The translations under genes and the position numbers were made by a program. Below the pieces are notes generated by a model. That model had not been told where the DNA came from. It did not search any database and was given only the letters and a program-made list of their open reading frames with translations. Positions 32,416 through 40,816 of a stretch of 64,000 bases of DNA are shown piece by piece (the first letter of the stretch is position 1; every line of letters starts with the position of its first letter). Source of the DNA: Paenibacillus mangrovi (GTDB lineage Bacteria > Bacillota > Bacilli > Paenibacillales > Paenibacillaceae). The stretch spans positions 186,001-250,000 of the forward strand of contig NZ_JALIRP010000002.1 of the NCBI RefSeq assembly GCF_022898935.1. The letters are read 5' to 3'.

Positions 32416-34638
32416 CTATCTCTCATCTGGAAGCTGGTTATACATATCTTTCATCACGTAATAGCTTTGCTTCAGCTGCTCGCTGTACTGAACCGTATCC
32501 CAAGGCTTCCAGCTGTAAGGGACAATATCATTGATATCCATGGTATTTGCCGCCCCTCCTGGCCAGCTCACCTTGGTGCCGCTTTGTTCAACCAGCCAAG
32601 GAATCAACCGGATGCCGTCCGTTTTGACTGAGCTGAATGCGTGGCCTTCCTTCAGCGGGCTGTAATCGATAACCTGCAGAGAGCTCGGATCGGAAAAGCC
32701 CAGAAGCATCCACGGAATGCGCATCTCTATCTCATTACCGCTGTACTGCCAAGAAGTCGAAGAGTCGAACTGGGCCTTGCTGCGGTCCGTTGTCCCCCTT
32801 TTCAATGTTCCTATCGTTTCGTCGATAAATGGATGCGCAAAGCGCGTATCCGGCGGATTCATAAGCAGGCTGATCGCAAGCTTCCAAGGATGGAACGGGG
32901 TATCCTGTTCCTGTGTCGTCTCGGGCAGCATCCAGTATCCTTCCTTGCCGTACAGTCTCGTATGAAAATCATAGTCGGCTGCAATCTCTACCTGGGATTC
33001 CTCGTCCTTTCCGATTTCGATCAAAGCCTCAGGCGCTCCGCCCTCCAGCTTTTTGCCGGGAAGCTGCGCTGCGGATGGCTCGTTCCCGCCCGCAATCGTA
33101 TCGGCACCGATATACAGCTTTGATGTTTTCGGATCAAAATCTTTGTCCAGCCGGATTCCGAGGTACAGATATCCTTCATCATGCGTAATTCTCATATCCT
33201 GAATGCCCGGAACCTTACCCTGCCAGTACTTGACCTCATCCTGCGCCAGACTGTCCCAATCGTTCAGCTTGCCGTCGATCGTGAGCAGTTTTTCCTTGCC
33301 CGGAAGCATGCCGAGCACGCCAAACATTTTCTCGTTGGTCAGCACATTAATCCAGTACGCACGCCGGTCAGCAGGTATTTCAAACGGCATCGTGTTCCAT
33401 GTCTTCTTGAACCATTCATCCTGCCACATAAACAATATGGCTCCGGCATAGCCTTCGTCATAAATATCCCGGGTAAGCGATGCATCGATTTCACCTTGCT
33501 CCTGCTCGTTATGACCGCCCTGATCACGGCCGCCGGGCCCAAAGTGGGATACCCCTATCGAGGAAGGTACTCCATATTCGGTGACCATAATCGGCATGTC
33601 CTTGAACTTCGCTTTCAGTTGGTGCAGATAAGCTTTATAGGTATTGTAATTTCCCTGCTTATCCTTAATCGTCTGCAGCGTGGAATCCGTCCGGAAGAAA
33701 TCGGGATAATACGGGTAGACATGGTATGCGGCAAAATATCCGCCTTTCCAGCCCGTCGGCTGAACATGTCTGGCATCCACGCTTACCATATCTTCTTCAA
33801 ACAGCGGCTCGCCGGGATGACTGAGCACATCGGTGGTCACCCAGTTTGTAAAAGTTACGGGATGCTCCCATCCATACTGCTTCTCTTGCTGGGCCGTGTA
33901 GTCTAGCAGTCCCGCAAGCCAGTTTTCGAAAGGAGAAGCATCCTGGGTACCTGAGAAATATTGACCCTTATACACCGGAACATCGCTGTGCTTCTTATTG
34001 GTGTTCTTGACCATTTCCGGATCCCATTCGGTGCCCACATGCCATGCCATCAAATATTTACCCGCATTCGCCGTGTACTTTCCGCTCGAAGCCCCTTGCT
34101 TCGGCGGCACGGTGACATCACCGTATACAGCGGCTACCGCCTTCTGTATTTCTGCTTTAAATTGCTTGCTGATGTCCTCTGCATAGGCGTCCTTGCGCTC
34201 GATTAGTTCTTCCTCGGGGGACCATATGCCCTGCATAAAATACAAAGGATCGTCGCCTTTATCCTTGTTGTATTTCACAAGCGCTGAATAAAATACCGGC
34301 TGATGCACCGTGTACACACGGATAACGTTAGCCCCCATTTCATCGATCTGCTTGAACCAGCGCAGGTAATCCTCTTCGGTCGCCGGAAGCTCACCCGGAA
34401 AATAGCCGGGTACTGTCGCCCCCAAATTGACGCCTTTCACAAACATCTCCTTCCAGTTTCCGTCTTTGTCATATCGCATAAAACGGTCACCTTGGGTCTT
34501 AAATGTAAACTGGGTCCCATCTTGATCCTTGTATACCTTTACCGGAGAAGAGTTCACCGTTAAGCCGGCAGTGATTCCTCCGGCAATAAGAACGGCGGCT
34601 GCTGTGATCCAGATGAATAGTGTTCTACGATTGATCAT
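32416..34638 (-). CDS. Membrane-anchored glycoside hydrolase-like (GH-A clan) protein with C-terminal sugar-binding-like domain
   Basis: The protein is 740 residues. A signal anchor (about 7-27) precedes a TIM barrel of the GH2/GH5 style (about 40-440): FVKGVNLGATVPGYFPGE, ANVIRVYTVHQP, a proton-donor-like Glu in AWHVGTEWDPE and a nucleophile-like Glu in IMVTEYGVPSS. From about 460 a beta-rich module begins LTIDGKLNDWDSLAQDE and continues YLYLGIRLDKDF, resembling CBM9/DOMON domains. The start at 34638 (MINRRT) is chosen because GAGGTGAG precedes it. As first gene of the cluster it likely processes the exported polymer. The polymer is unknown. Confidence 0.85.
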   Translation of the reverse strand: MINRRTLFIWITAAAVLIAGGITAGLTVNSSPVKVYKDQDGTQFTFKTQGDRFMRYDKDGNWKEMFVKGVNLGATVPGYFPGELPATEEDYLRWFKQIDEMGANVIRVYTVHQPVFYSALVKYNKDKGDDPLYFMQGIWSPEEELIERKDAYAEDISKQFKAEIQKAVAAVYGDVTVPPKQGASSGKYTANAGKYLMAWHVGTEWDPEMVKNTNKKHSDVPVYKGQYFSGTQDASPFENWLAGLLDYTAQQEKQYGWEHPVTFTNWVTTDVLSHPGEPLFEEDMVSVDARHVQPTGWKGGYFAAYHVYPYYPDFFRTDSTLQTIKDKQGNYNTYKAYLHQLKAKFKDMPIMVTEYGVPSSIGVSHFGPGGRDQGGHNEQEQGEIDASLTRDIYDEGYAGAILFMWQDEWFKKTWNTMPFEIPADRRAYWINVLTNEKMFGVLGMLPGKEKLLTIDGKLNDWDSLAQDEVKYWQGKVPGIQDMRITHDEGYLYLGIRLDKDFDPKTSKLYIGADTIAGGNEPSAAQLPGKKLEGGAPEALIEIGKDEESQVEIAADYDFHTRLYGKEGYWMLPETTQEQDTPFHPWKLAISLLMNPPDTRFAHPFIDETIGTLKRGTTDRSKAQFDSSTSWQYSGNEIEMRIPWMLLGFSDPSSLQVIDYSPLKEGHAFSSVKTDGIRLIPWLVEQSGTKVSWPGGAANTMDINDIVPYSWKPWDTVQYSEQLKQSYYVMKDMYNQLPDER

Positions 34639-34803
34639 CGCCTGAAAGTTCTCACCTCTGGTTTGGCATGGGCCTTTTCCTTGGCCCGGCACTCTCGATT
34701 TTTGTCATAACTCAATTCTCAACTAAGATTACCAATCTGTAAACTAGGCTGCTGGAAGGAATTTTCAGAACCTGGCGACCTATCCCACCGCTGCCCGTAA
34801 CTA

Positions 34804-34890
34804 AAAAACGACAGTTGCCTTTTCTTCGGCACTGACGTCTGTAGGGACAACTAAACAGCGTGTTTCTTTCCTTGGCCGAAGCGGCAACTG
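34804..34890 (-). repeat. Imperfect inverted repeat with terminator-like end in the leader of the polysaccharide cluster
   Basis: CAGTTGCC (34812-34819) pairs with GGCAACTG (34883-34890), and TTCGGC (34825-34830) pairs with GCCGAA (34875-34880). On the minus strand the 3' arm is followed by TCG and six T's. It could be an attenuator about 165 nt before the hydrolase gene, or a MITE-like insertion. The surrounding 680-bp gap (34639-35318) holds no gene. Apart from this element and the uvrX promoter only AT-rich sequence is seen. Confidence 0.5.
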
Positions 34891-35234
34891 ATATGTATAC
34901 GTCGAAAAATTTCTAAAGTTGTGGTCGTTTTAACATCTTTATCCATAAAGATTACAAAATTGATACTATAGTCCGATGAAGAAACAGCAAAAAACCGCAC
35001 CACTACAGCATTTTCGGAAAACAGCATTTTTTTAAAAATAAGGACAGAGTCACGAACAGGACTTACGGTCCCAACCCGTTATCAAAATGGATATATATGG
35101 ATATAAATAGTATGACTATCCGGTTACTTTTGAGATGCTCACCAGGCGATATTCCCCATCTTTGTAACTAGGCATAATGGAGAAGGTTTACAAAAATCAA
35201 ATCTCCGGCACCCGCTCCTTGCAAATAATTCCGG

Positions 35235-35285
35235 TTGAAAATAGAATATTTCTCCGTTATTCTAATAAAATAAGAACACGTGTTC
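35235..35285 (+). promoter_or_regulatory. uvrX promoter with perfect LexA box
   Basis: TTGAAA (35235-35240) and TATTCT (35258-35263) are separated by 17 bp. A LexA operator GAACACGTGTTC lies at 35274-35285, just past the inferred start site, so LexA would block clearance. Confidence 0.88.
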
Positions 35286-35318
35286 CTGCTACTGTTCAAA
35301 TGATAAGGAGCGAGTCCC

Positions 35319-36563
35319 ATGGTCAAGAGCAAAAACCGTGTCATTATGCTGGCCGACTGCCAGTCCTTTTATGCCAGTGTCGAGAAAGTCGCCCATCCCG
35401 AATATGAGGGCAAGCCTTTAGTCGTATCCGGAGATCCGGCTCGGCGCTCAGGAATTATCCTCGCCGCCTGCCCGCTGGCCAAAAAGTACGGGGTCACGAC
35501 GGCCGAGCGCCTCGGTGAGGCGCTCCGCAAATGTCCGCATCTGATCGTCGTTCGCCCGCGGATGGCGGAATATATCCGCGTATCGCTGCATATTACGGAA
35601 ATTCTGCAGTCCTTTACCGACCTCGTGGAGCCCTACAGCATTGACGAGCAGCATCTGGATGTCACCGGAAGCCTCGCCTTGTTCGGAAGTCCCGATGAAA
35701 TCGCCCGCCGGATTCAGCACCGGGTCATGTATGAGACCGGCGTCTACGTACGGGTCGGCATCAGCGATTGCAAGGTGCTTAGCAAGATGGCCTGCGATAT
35801 CTATGCCAAGAAAAACAAGGATGGCATCTATACGCTGAAACGCGAGGAACTGGCGGACACCTTGTGGACCAAGCCGGTTCATGAAATGTTTATGGTCGGC
35901 TCGCGAATGACCCGGCATTTCTATAAGATGGGCATCCACAGCATCGGCGATTTGGCGAAGACGCCCCTGCCCCGCCTGACGGAGCGCTGGGGTGTTAACG
36001 GCGAAGTGCTGTGGCGCATCGCCCGCGGGATGGACTCATCCCCGGTTACGCCCCACAGCCAACTGCAGCAGCAGAAGGGCGTAGGCCATCAAATGACGCT
36101 TCCGCGCGACTATACGGACTGGAAAGAGCTCCGGGTCGTGCTGCTGGAGTTGTGCGAGCTGGTTGGCAGGCGCTGCCGGGAAAAGGGGCTGATGGGATTC
36201 GTTGTCAGCGTGGGCTGTCAGGGCGCAGATTTTGACCATCCGACAGGTTTTTCCAGGCAGATGAAGCTTTCCGATCCCACCAACATTACCGATGAAATTT
36301 ACGGTGCAGCTTGTCTTCTGTTCCGTAGGCACTGGAACGGTCTGCCGGTCCGCAAAATCGGCGTATCCTTATCCGACCTCAGCCCGGATTCCCTGGTCCA
36401 GCTGACCCTGTTCGGAAACCGCGACCGCAAACGGGATCTGGAACGGGCCACGGACGGCATCAAGCGCAAATTTGGCGAGACCGCCATTCTCCGCGCCTCC
36501 TCGCTCCAGGATTCCGGTCAGGCGCAGGAACGCTCTCTACGGATTGGAGGCCACTATAAATGA
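35319..36563 (+). CDS. uvrX: Y-family DNA polymerase (UvrX/YqjW, UmuC-like)
   Basis: This 414-residue polymerase has the catalytic acids in VIMLADCQSFYAS (Asp13) and in YSIDEQHLDV (Asp109, Glu110), a thumb with HhH-like motifs and a little-finger domain (about 230-360). It copies past damaged template bases. Compared with Pol IV the motif around the third acid reads SIDEQHLDV, typical of the UvrX group. AAGGAG lies nine bases before the ATG. It overlaps the YolD gene by 4 nt (ATGA) and is preceded by a LexA box. Confidence 0.93.
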   Translation: MVKSKNRVIMLADCQSFYASVEKVAHPEYEGKPLVVSGDPARRSGIILAACPLAKKYGVTTAERLGEALRKCPHLIVVRPRMAEYIRVSLHITEILQSFTDLVEPYSIDEQHLDVTGSLALFGSPDEIARRIQHRVMYETGVYVRVGISDCKVLSKMACDIYAKKNKDGIYTLKREELADTLWTKPVHEMFMVGSRMTRHFYKMGIHSIGDLAKTPLPRLTERWGVNGEVLWRIARGMDSSPVTPHSQLQQQKGVGHQMTLPRDYTDWKELRVVLLELCELVGRRCREKGLMGFVVSVGCQGADFDHPTGFSRQMKLSDPTNITDEIYGAACLLFRRHWNGLPVRKIGVSLSDLSPDSLVQLTLFGNRDRKRDLERATDGIKRKFGETAILRASSLQDSGQAQERSLRIGGHYK

Positions 36564-36910
36564 GTAAAAAACTGCAAGGCAACGGATTATTTGAGTCATC
36601 GCGGATGATGCTGCCCGAGCACCGGGAGGCCTATATCCAGCATCAGCAGCATCTGGTACACCGCACACCGCCGCTCATCGACCCGCAGGCAGAAGAAGAA
36701 ATGGCCCGGGTTATGGCTGCTGCTCTGTACACCGGCTCGGCGGTTACGATTACCTTGTTTGACGAGCCTGAAGATATTCGGCTTACGGGCCATGTACTCC
36801 GGATTGATGCGGCCCGGAGACAGATCCGCTTCGATGGTGATGAAGGAGAAGGTCCTGAGTGGATTCGTCTCGATCAAATCATCGGCGCAGTGGCGGAAAG
36901 CGGTATATAG
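36560..36910 (+). CDS. YolD-like protein
   Basis: This 116-residue protein has the family's layout: a flexible N-terminus with SRMMLPEH, then a small beta domain (VTITLFDEPEDIRLTGHVLRID). YolD genes regularly follow UvrX-type polymerases in Bacillota and may act as UmuD-like partners, though this is unproven. The ATG overlaps the polymerase stop, so translation is coupled. Confidence 0.88.
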   Translation: MSKKLQGNGLFESSRMMLPEHREAYIQHQQHLVHRTPPLIDPQAEEEMARVMAAALYTGSAVTITLFDEPEDIRLTGHVLRIDAARRQIRFDGDEGEGPEWIRLDQIIGAVAESGI

Positions 36911-36991
36911 CGGTACACTGGAAGAAATAAGGCTGCCATATCCGCCTTTGGAAGCAGAGACAGGCAGCCTAGCAAGGAGGGCTAATGCCGT

Positions 36992-37666
36992 ATGTGCGGA
37001 CGTTTTACGCTGATCGTATCTTTGGAAGAACTTATGCTGCGGTATGAGCTGGATCCCGGATATTCCGTACCCTATCACCACCCGCAGTATAATATTGCGC
37101 CGACGCAGATGGTTCTATCCATCATTCATGACGGAAGCCGTCTCCGGCTCGGAGAGCTCAAATGGGGATTGGTCCCTGCCTGGGCCAAGGACAGCAGTAT
37201 GGGCAGCCGCATGATTAATGCACGAAGCGAAACGCTGCTTGAGAAACCGGCCTATAGACTCCCCTTCGAACGAAAGAGATGCCTCATCCCTGCGGATGGA
37301 TTCTATGAATGGCAGAAGACAGAAGGCGGCAAACGCCCTTATCGGATCAAGCTAAAAAGCAGCGAACTGTTCAGCATGGCAGGTCTGTACGATATATGGG
37401 TGCAAGGTGACGGAAGCAAGCTTGCGACCTGCACCGTCATCACTACCCGTCCCAATTCGTTGATGGAGCCCATTCATGACCGCATGCCGGTCATTCTGCG
37501 TCCGGAGGACGAGCTCCGCTGGGTGCAGCGGGGAACCGCCAATACAGAGGAACTGCAGCAGCTCCTTATTCCTTTTCCGGCTGACGAAATGGAAGCCTAT
37601 CCGGTGAGCAGTACCGTGAATTCGGTTAAAAATGATTCTCCGCTTTGTATTGAAAAAAGCTTCTAA
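36992..37666 (+). CDS. SOS response-associated peptidase family protein (SRAP; YedK/HMCES)
   Basis: The protein is 224 residues. Cys2 (MCGRFTL), Asn76 (INARSE), Glu106 (ADGFYEWQK) and His162 (PIHDRMPVIL) are the residues that form and resolve the thiazolidine cross-link with abasic sites in single-stranded DNA. Because Met1 must be removed, the start at 36992 is fixed. AGGAGG precedes it. The gene is 81 bp after YolD with no terminator between, so it belongs to the LexA-controlled operon: a bypass polymerase plus an abasic-site shield. Confidence 0.95.
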   Translation: MCGRFTLIVSLEELMLRYELDPGYSVPYHHPQYNIAPTQMVLSIIHDGSRLRLGELKWGLVPAWAKDSSMGSRMINARSETLLEKPAYRLPFERKRCLIPADGFYEWQKTEGGKRPYRIKLKSSELFSMAGLYDIWVQGDGSKLATCTVITTRPNSLMEPIHDRMPVILRPEDELRWVQRGTANTEELQQLLIPFPADEMEAYPVSSTVNSVKNDSPLCIEKSF

Positions 37667-37692
37667 GCAGCGTGTGCACCTGAAAAACAACG

Positions 37693-37740
37693 AAAAATAC
37701 CGCTTGCCAGCCTTACATGAGGCCGCAAAGCGGTATTTTT
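37693..37740. terminator. Bidirectional terminator
   Basis: AAAAATACCGCTT (37693-37705) pairs with AAAGCGGTATTTTT (37727-37740) between convergent genes. Confidence 0.85.
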
Positions 37741-37749
37741 GCTGTCCAA

Positions 37750-38160
37750 TTATTCTACAATGATTTTGCCTACCATGTTGTCATGGCCGGCGCCACACAT
37801 CACAGAGCAATGGAATTCATGTGTTCCTGCTTTGTCAGCCGTAAATTCAGCGGAACCGTCTTTTTGCAGGTTTACTTTGAAATCAGGGATTTCGAAGCCA
37901 TGCGCACCCTCTTTATTCTGAAGCGTGATCTTAACTTTGTCGCCCTTTTTAACTTTGATTTCCGCAGGCGAAAACTGGAAGTTGGTCGCTGTGACTTTGA
38001 TATCCTGAGCCCCCCCGGCGGTTGTACCGCCCGTAGTTGTTCCGCCCGTAGTTGTTCCGCCCGTAGTTGTGCCGGGTGGGTTGCTAGTTGTCTTGCTGCC
38101 GCAAGCGCTGAGCGCAAATACCAACAGCATTGTTAACCCGAATGTCATCCATCTTTTCAT
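37750..38160 (-). CDS. Cupredoxin-domain lipoprotein with a CuA-like site
   Basis: The protein is 136 residues from the ATG at 38160 (MKRWMT), which follows GGAGG. The lipobox LSACGS gives Cys20 for lipid attachment. A Thr/Gly-rich linker made of TTGGT-type repeats follows, then a cupredoxin domain (about 55-136). That domain carries HCSVMCGAGHDNM, the CSxxCGxxHxxM ligand set of the CuA centre in cytochrome oxidase subunit II, plus a His in GAHGFEIP. It is probably an electron carrier or copper-delivery protein on the outer membrane face. It stands alone. Confidence 0.88.
   Translation of the reverse strand: MKRWMTFGLTMLLVFALSACGSKTTSNPPGTTTGGTTTGGTTTGGTTAGGAQDIKVTATNFQFSPAEIKVKKGDKVKITLQNKEGAHGFEIPDFKVNLQKDGSAEFTADKAGTHEFHCSVMCGAGHDNMVGKIIVE
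38021..38076. repeat. 15-bp tandem repeat coding for the lipoprotein linker
   Basis: The unit GTTGTTCCGCCCGTA occurs three times with one change (38021-38035, 38036-38050, 38051-38065), followed by a partial copy. It is in frame and encodes a Thr-Gly linker, so copy number can vary without frameshift. Confidence 0.85.
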
Positions 38161-38324
38161 GTGTAAGACCTCCAGTAAAATGATGATGAATTTGTAACAC
38201 GTATAACTCAAACCAGTTCGCATCATGTTATACTTCCTTGCACCTGTATTATTTTTGACCGGAAGAGGATGAACTATGCAGACCTAGCTTGTATGAGAAA
38301 ACCTACTTTCACAGAAGACAGAAA

Positions 38325-38370
38325 AAGACCCTTCAGAAAAATACCGTACTGGTATTCCTCAAAGGGTCTT
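38325..38370 (-). terminator. Terminator after the SpoVIF-like gene
   Basis: AAGACCCTT (38325-38333) pairs with AAGGGTCTT (38362-38370), with an inner ATACC/GGTAT helix. Confidence 0.75.
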
Positions 38371-38397
38371 ATTTTGTATGTTCTTATCCGCATCACT

Positions 38398-38685
38398 CTA
38401 ACGGAACATGCCCCAAAGCTTGATTAAATGTAATGTATTATTCGGATCAATCCGCTGAGCCACCACAAAACGAACGAGCTGCTGTTCTTCGGTTTGTGTT
38501 AACGGCTCCTTCAACACTCCCGCTGCCGATTTGACCAGGCGCTGAACCTTTGCCGGATCCTGCAGGTCCTTTTTATTGACACCATCGATGATGCCCATAA
38601 TCCGTTCTTTGGTCGTAGGATTTTTCATCTTTTTCTTGACCCTTGTTACTAAAGAAGGACTGATTCCATACTGCTGATAACCCAA
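38398..38685 (-). CDS. SpoVIF-like sporulation protein
   Basis: The protein is 95 residues from a TTG at 38685, which has GGAGG nine bases before it. A longer frame upstream has no such site and overlaps recG. The sequence has the stage VI sporulation protein F pattern: DLQDPAKVQRLVKSAAGVLKEP, then TQTEEQQLVRFVV and a hydrophobic end. In B. subtilis SpoVIF assists coat assembly. It follows recG by 65 bp on the same strand. The assignment rests on spacing and composition, so it is moderate. Confidence 0.65.
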   Translation of the reverse strand: MGYQQYGISPSLVTRVKKKMKNPTTKERIMGIIDGVNKKDLQDPAKVQRLVKSAAGVLKEPLTQTEEQQLVRFVVAQRIDPNNTLHLIKLWGMFR

Positions 38686-38750
38686 AACTTGGCACCTCCC
38701 GTCAAATTCCAATTCAACTAAGTATATGACGGGGTGCCTGTCCCAAGTGC

Positions 38751-40808
38751 CTAATCTACCAAATCTCCCTGGAAAATCTGCTCCTGCTGAAGATAATCCC
38801 GAAGGGCAGCATACGTTGGCGAAGTCCAAAATGCGCTGTCCCCCACCAGCTGCGATGCATCGTCACGCGCCTTCTCGAGTACGGCAAAATCGCTGACCAT
38901 GTCCGCCAGGCGAAATTCCGGCAGACCGCTTTGCTTCGTTCCGAAAAAATCTCCCGGGCCTCTAAGATCCAAATCCCGGCGCGAAACTTCGAAGCCGTCA
39001 TCCGTTTCCGTCATGACACTCATGCGCTCCTGTCCTACTTCAGACTTGGGATCGGCAATGAGCACACAATAGGAGGCATGCTTCCCGCGTCCTACCCGGC
39101 CGCGCAGCTGATGCAGCTGAGATAGGCCGAAACGATCTGCATCCATAATCACCATCAACGTCGCATTCGGCACATCCACACCGACTTCCACGACCGTAGT
39201 CGACACCAGCAGCTGTACTTCGTTTTCATTGAAGGCCCGCATAACCTCTTCCTTCTCGGCTGGTGTCATCCGTCCATGCAGCAAACCAACCTTGTATTTC
39301 GGAAAAGCCTGCTGCATCTGAATATGCAGATCAATCGCGTTCTGTACATCCAGCTTCTCCGATTCCTCGATCAGAGGACAGATCAGATAAGCCTGTCTGC
39401 CCTGATCAATCTCTTTGGAAATAAAACCGAGCACGCGGTCCATCATCTCATGCTTGACCCAGTAGGTCGTAATCGGAATTCGCCCTTTTGGACGTTCGGA
39501 CAACGTCGAGACATCCATATCCCCGAAAGCTGTAATCGCCAGCGTCCGCGGAATCGGCGTAGCCGTCATCGTCAGTACATCCGGGTTATATCCTTTCCGC
39601 CGCAGAATGCTCCGCTGATTAACACCGAACCGGTGCTGTTCATCCGTAACAACAAGACCCAACTGGCGGAAAAAAACATCCTCCTGGATCAAGGCATGGG
39701 TTCCGACTACAATGTCGATCATGCCCATTTGCAGAGAAGCCAGCAAATCTTTCCGCTTGCGCCCGGTGACGCTGCCTGTAAGCAGAGCGACAGAGATGCC
39801 AAACGGTTCAAACAGCTTCTGCAGAGAGCGCATATGCTGCTCGGCCAAAATTTCGGTTGGAACCATCAAAGCCCCCTGAAAACCGGACCGGACCGCACCA
39901 TACAAAGCAATGGCCGCAATGACGGTTTTGCCTGAACCCACATCGCCCTGCAGCAAACGGTTCATACAGTAAGGAGATCGCATATCATGCAAAATCTCCA
40001 GCTCTACTTTTTTCTGGGCATCCGTCAATTCAAAAGGTAGACTCCGGACAAACTCGCGCATGGTTTTATTGTCCACCGTGTGCACAATTCCGTCCATCCG
40101 GCTGCGGTTCAGTGCTCGGTAAGCCTGCATTTTCAGCTGGAACAGGAACAATTCCTCATAAACCATACGCTGACGCCCCTGCTGTCCTTCACGCGTATCG
40201 TTCGGTTGATGGATCGTTGTAATCGCCTGTTTGCGCGGCATAAAATGATATTTTTGCATCAGTGTCTGCGGTAAAATCTCGGGAATCATCTCCCCATATT
40301 GGGTGAGTGCCTGTCCCATCGTTTTGCGAATCCACGTCTGTGTGATCTTGCCCCCAATGGAATATACCGGCTGCAGTGTCCCGCTGCGCCAGGCTCCCTG
40401 GTCCGGAAATTCCGATTCGGATACCGTCAACTGCATGCGCCGCTGATCCCATTTGCCCACCAGTACGATTTCCCTGCCGCTTGTCAGCTGGTCACGTAGA
40501 AAATGACGGTTAAACCAGGTGGCCGTAAACATCCACTGATCAGCCATCATCTTGCAGGTTAATCTGGATTTCCGTCCATAACGCTGCAGTACGGGAACGC
40601 CCATAATTTTGGCCTGAATGGTAATTTTGTCCCCATCCTTCACCTCGCTGAGTGAGCGGAGACGGTAATCCTCGTAACGGAAAGGATAATACTCCAGCAA
40701 ATCTTTGACCGTAAAGATGCCAAAGGCGTGAAGCTCTCCCTCTTTGAGAGCACTCACGCCGCGCACCTGACGGATTGAGATTTGATCTAAACTAAGACTC
40801 ATTTCCAT
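38751..40808 (-). CDS. recG: ATP-dependent DNA helicase RecG
   Basis: This 685-residue protein has the family's full length. The wedge/OB domain (about 1-190) is followed by two helicase domains with Walker A GDVGSGKTVIA, the DEQH box VTDEQHRFG and motif VI QLRGRVGRG. The C-terminal TRG-like segment is present (DLDLRGPGDFFGTKQSG). It remodels stalled forks and Holliday junctions. It starts 8 bp after the DegV gene and is part of the fakA-degV-recG run. Confidence 0.96.
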   Translation of the reverse strand: MEMSLSLDQISIRQVRGVSALKEGELHAFGIFTVKDLLEYYPFRYEDYRLRSLSEVKDGDKITIQAKIMGVPVLQRYGRKSRLTCKMMADQWMFTATWFNRHFLRDQLTSGREIVLVGKWDQRRMQLTVSESEFPDQGAWRSGTLQPVYSIGGKITQTWIRKTMGQALTQYGEMIPEILPQTLMQKYHFMPRKQAITTIHQPNDTREGQQGRQRMVYEELFLFQLKMQAYRALNRSRMDGIVHTVDNKTMREFVRSLPFELTDAQKKVELEILHDMRSPYCMNRLLQGDVGSGKTVIAAIALYGAVRSGFQGALMVPTEILAEQHMRSLQKLFEPFGISVALLTGSVTGRKRKDLLASLQMGMIDIVVGTHALIQEDVFFRQLGLVVTDEQHRFGVNQRSILRRKGYNPDVLTMTATPIPRTLAITAFGDMDVSTLSERPKGRIPITTYWVKHEMMDRVLGFISKEIDQGRQAYLICPLIEESEKLDVQNAIDLHIQMQQAFPKYKVGLLHGRMTPAEKEEVMRAFNENEVQLLVSTTVVEVGVDVPNATLMVIMDADRFGLSQLHQLRGRVGRGKHASYCVLIADPKSEVGQERMSVMTETDDGFEVSRRDLDLRGPGDFFGTKQSGLPEFRLADMVSDFAVLEKARDDASQLVGDSAFWTSPTYAALRDYLQQEQIFQGDLVD

Positions 40809-40816
40809 CCCTCATT

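Noticed and set aside
34804-34890. c-di-GMP or c-di-AMP riboswitch for the polysaccharide cluster
   Set aside because: Neither the GEMM-I core nor the ydaO core motifs could be found on the minus strand.
35177-35407. Small plus-strand gene upstream of uvrX
   Set aside because: The frame spans the uvrX promoter and LexA box and overlaps the uvrX start; no ribosome site precedes it.
38021-38076. CRISPR array
   Set aside because: The 15-bp units are directly adjacent without spacers and lie in frame inside a coding region.
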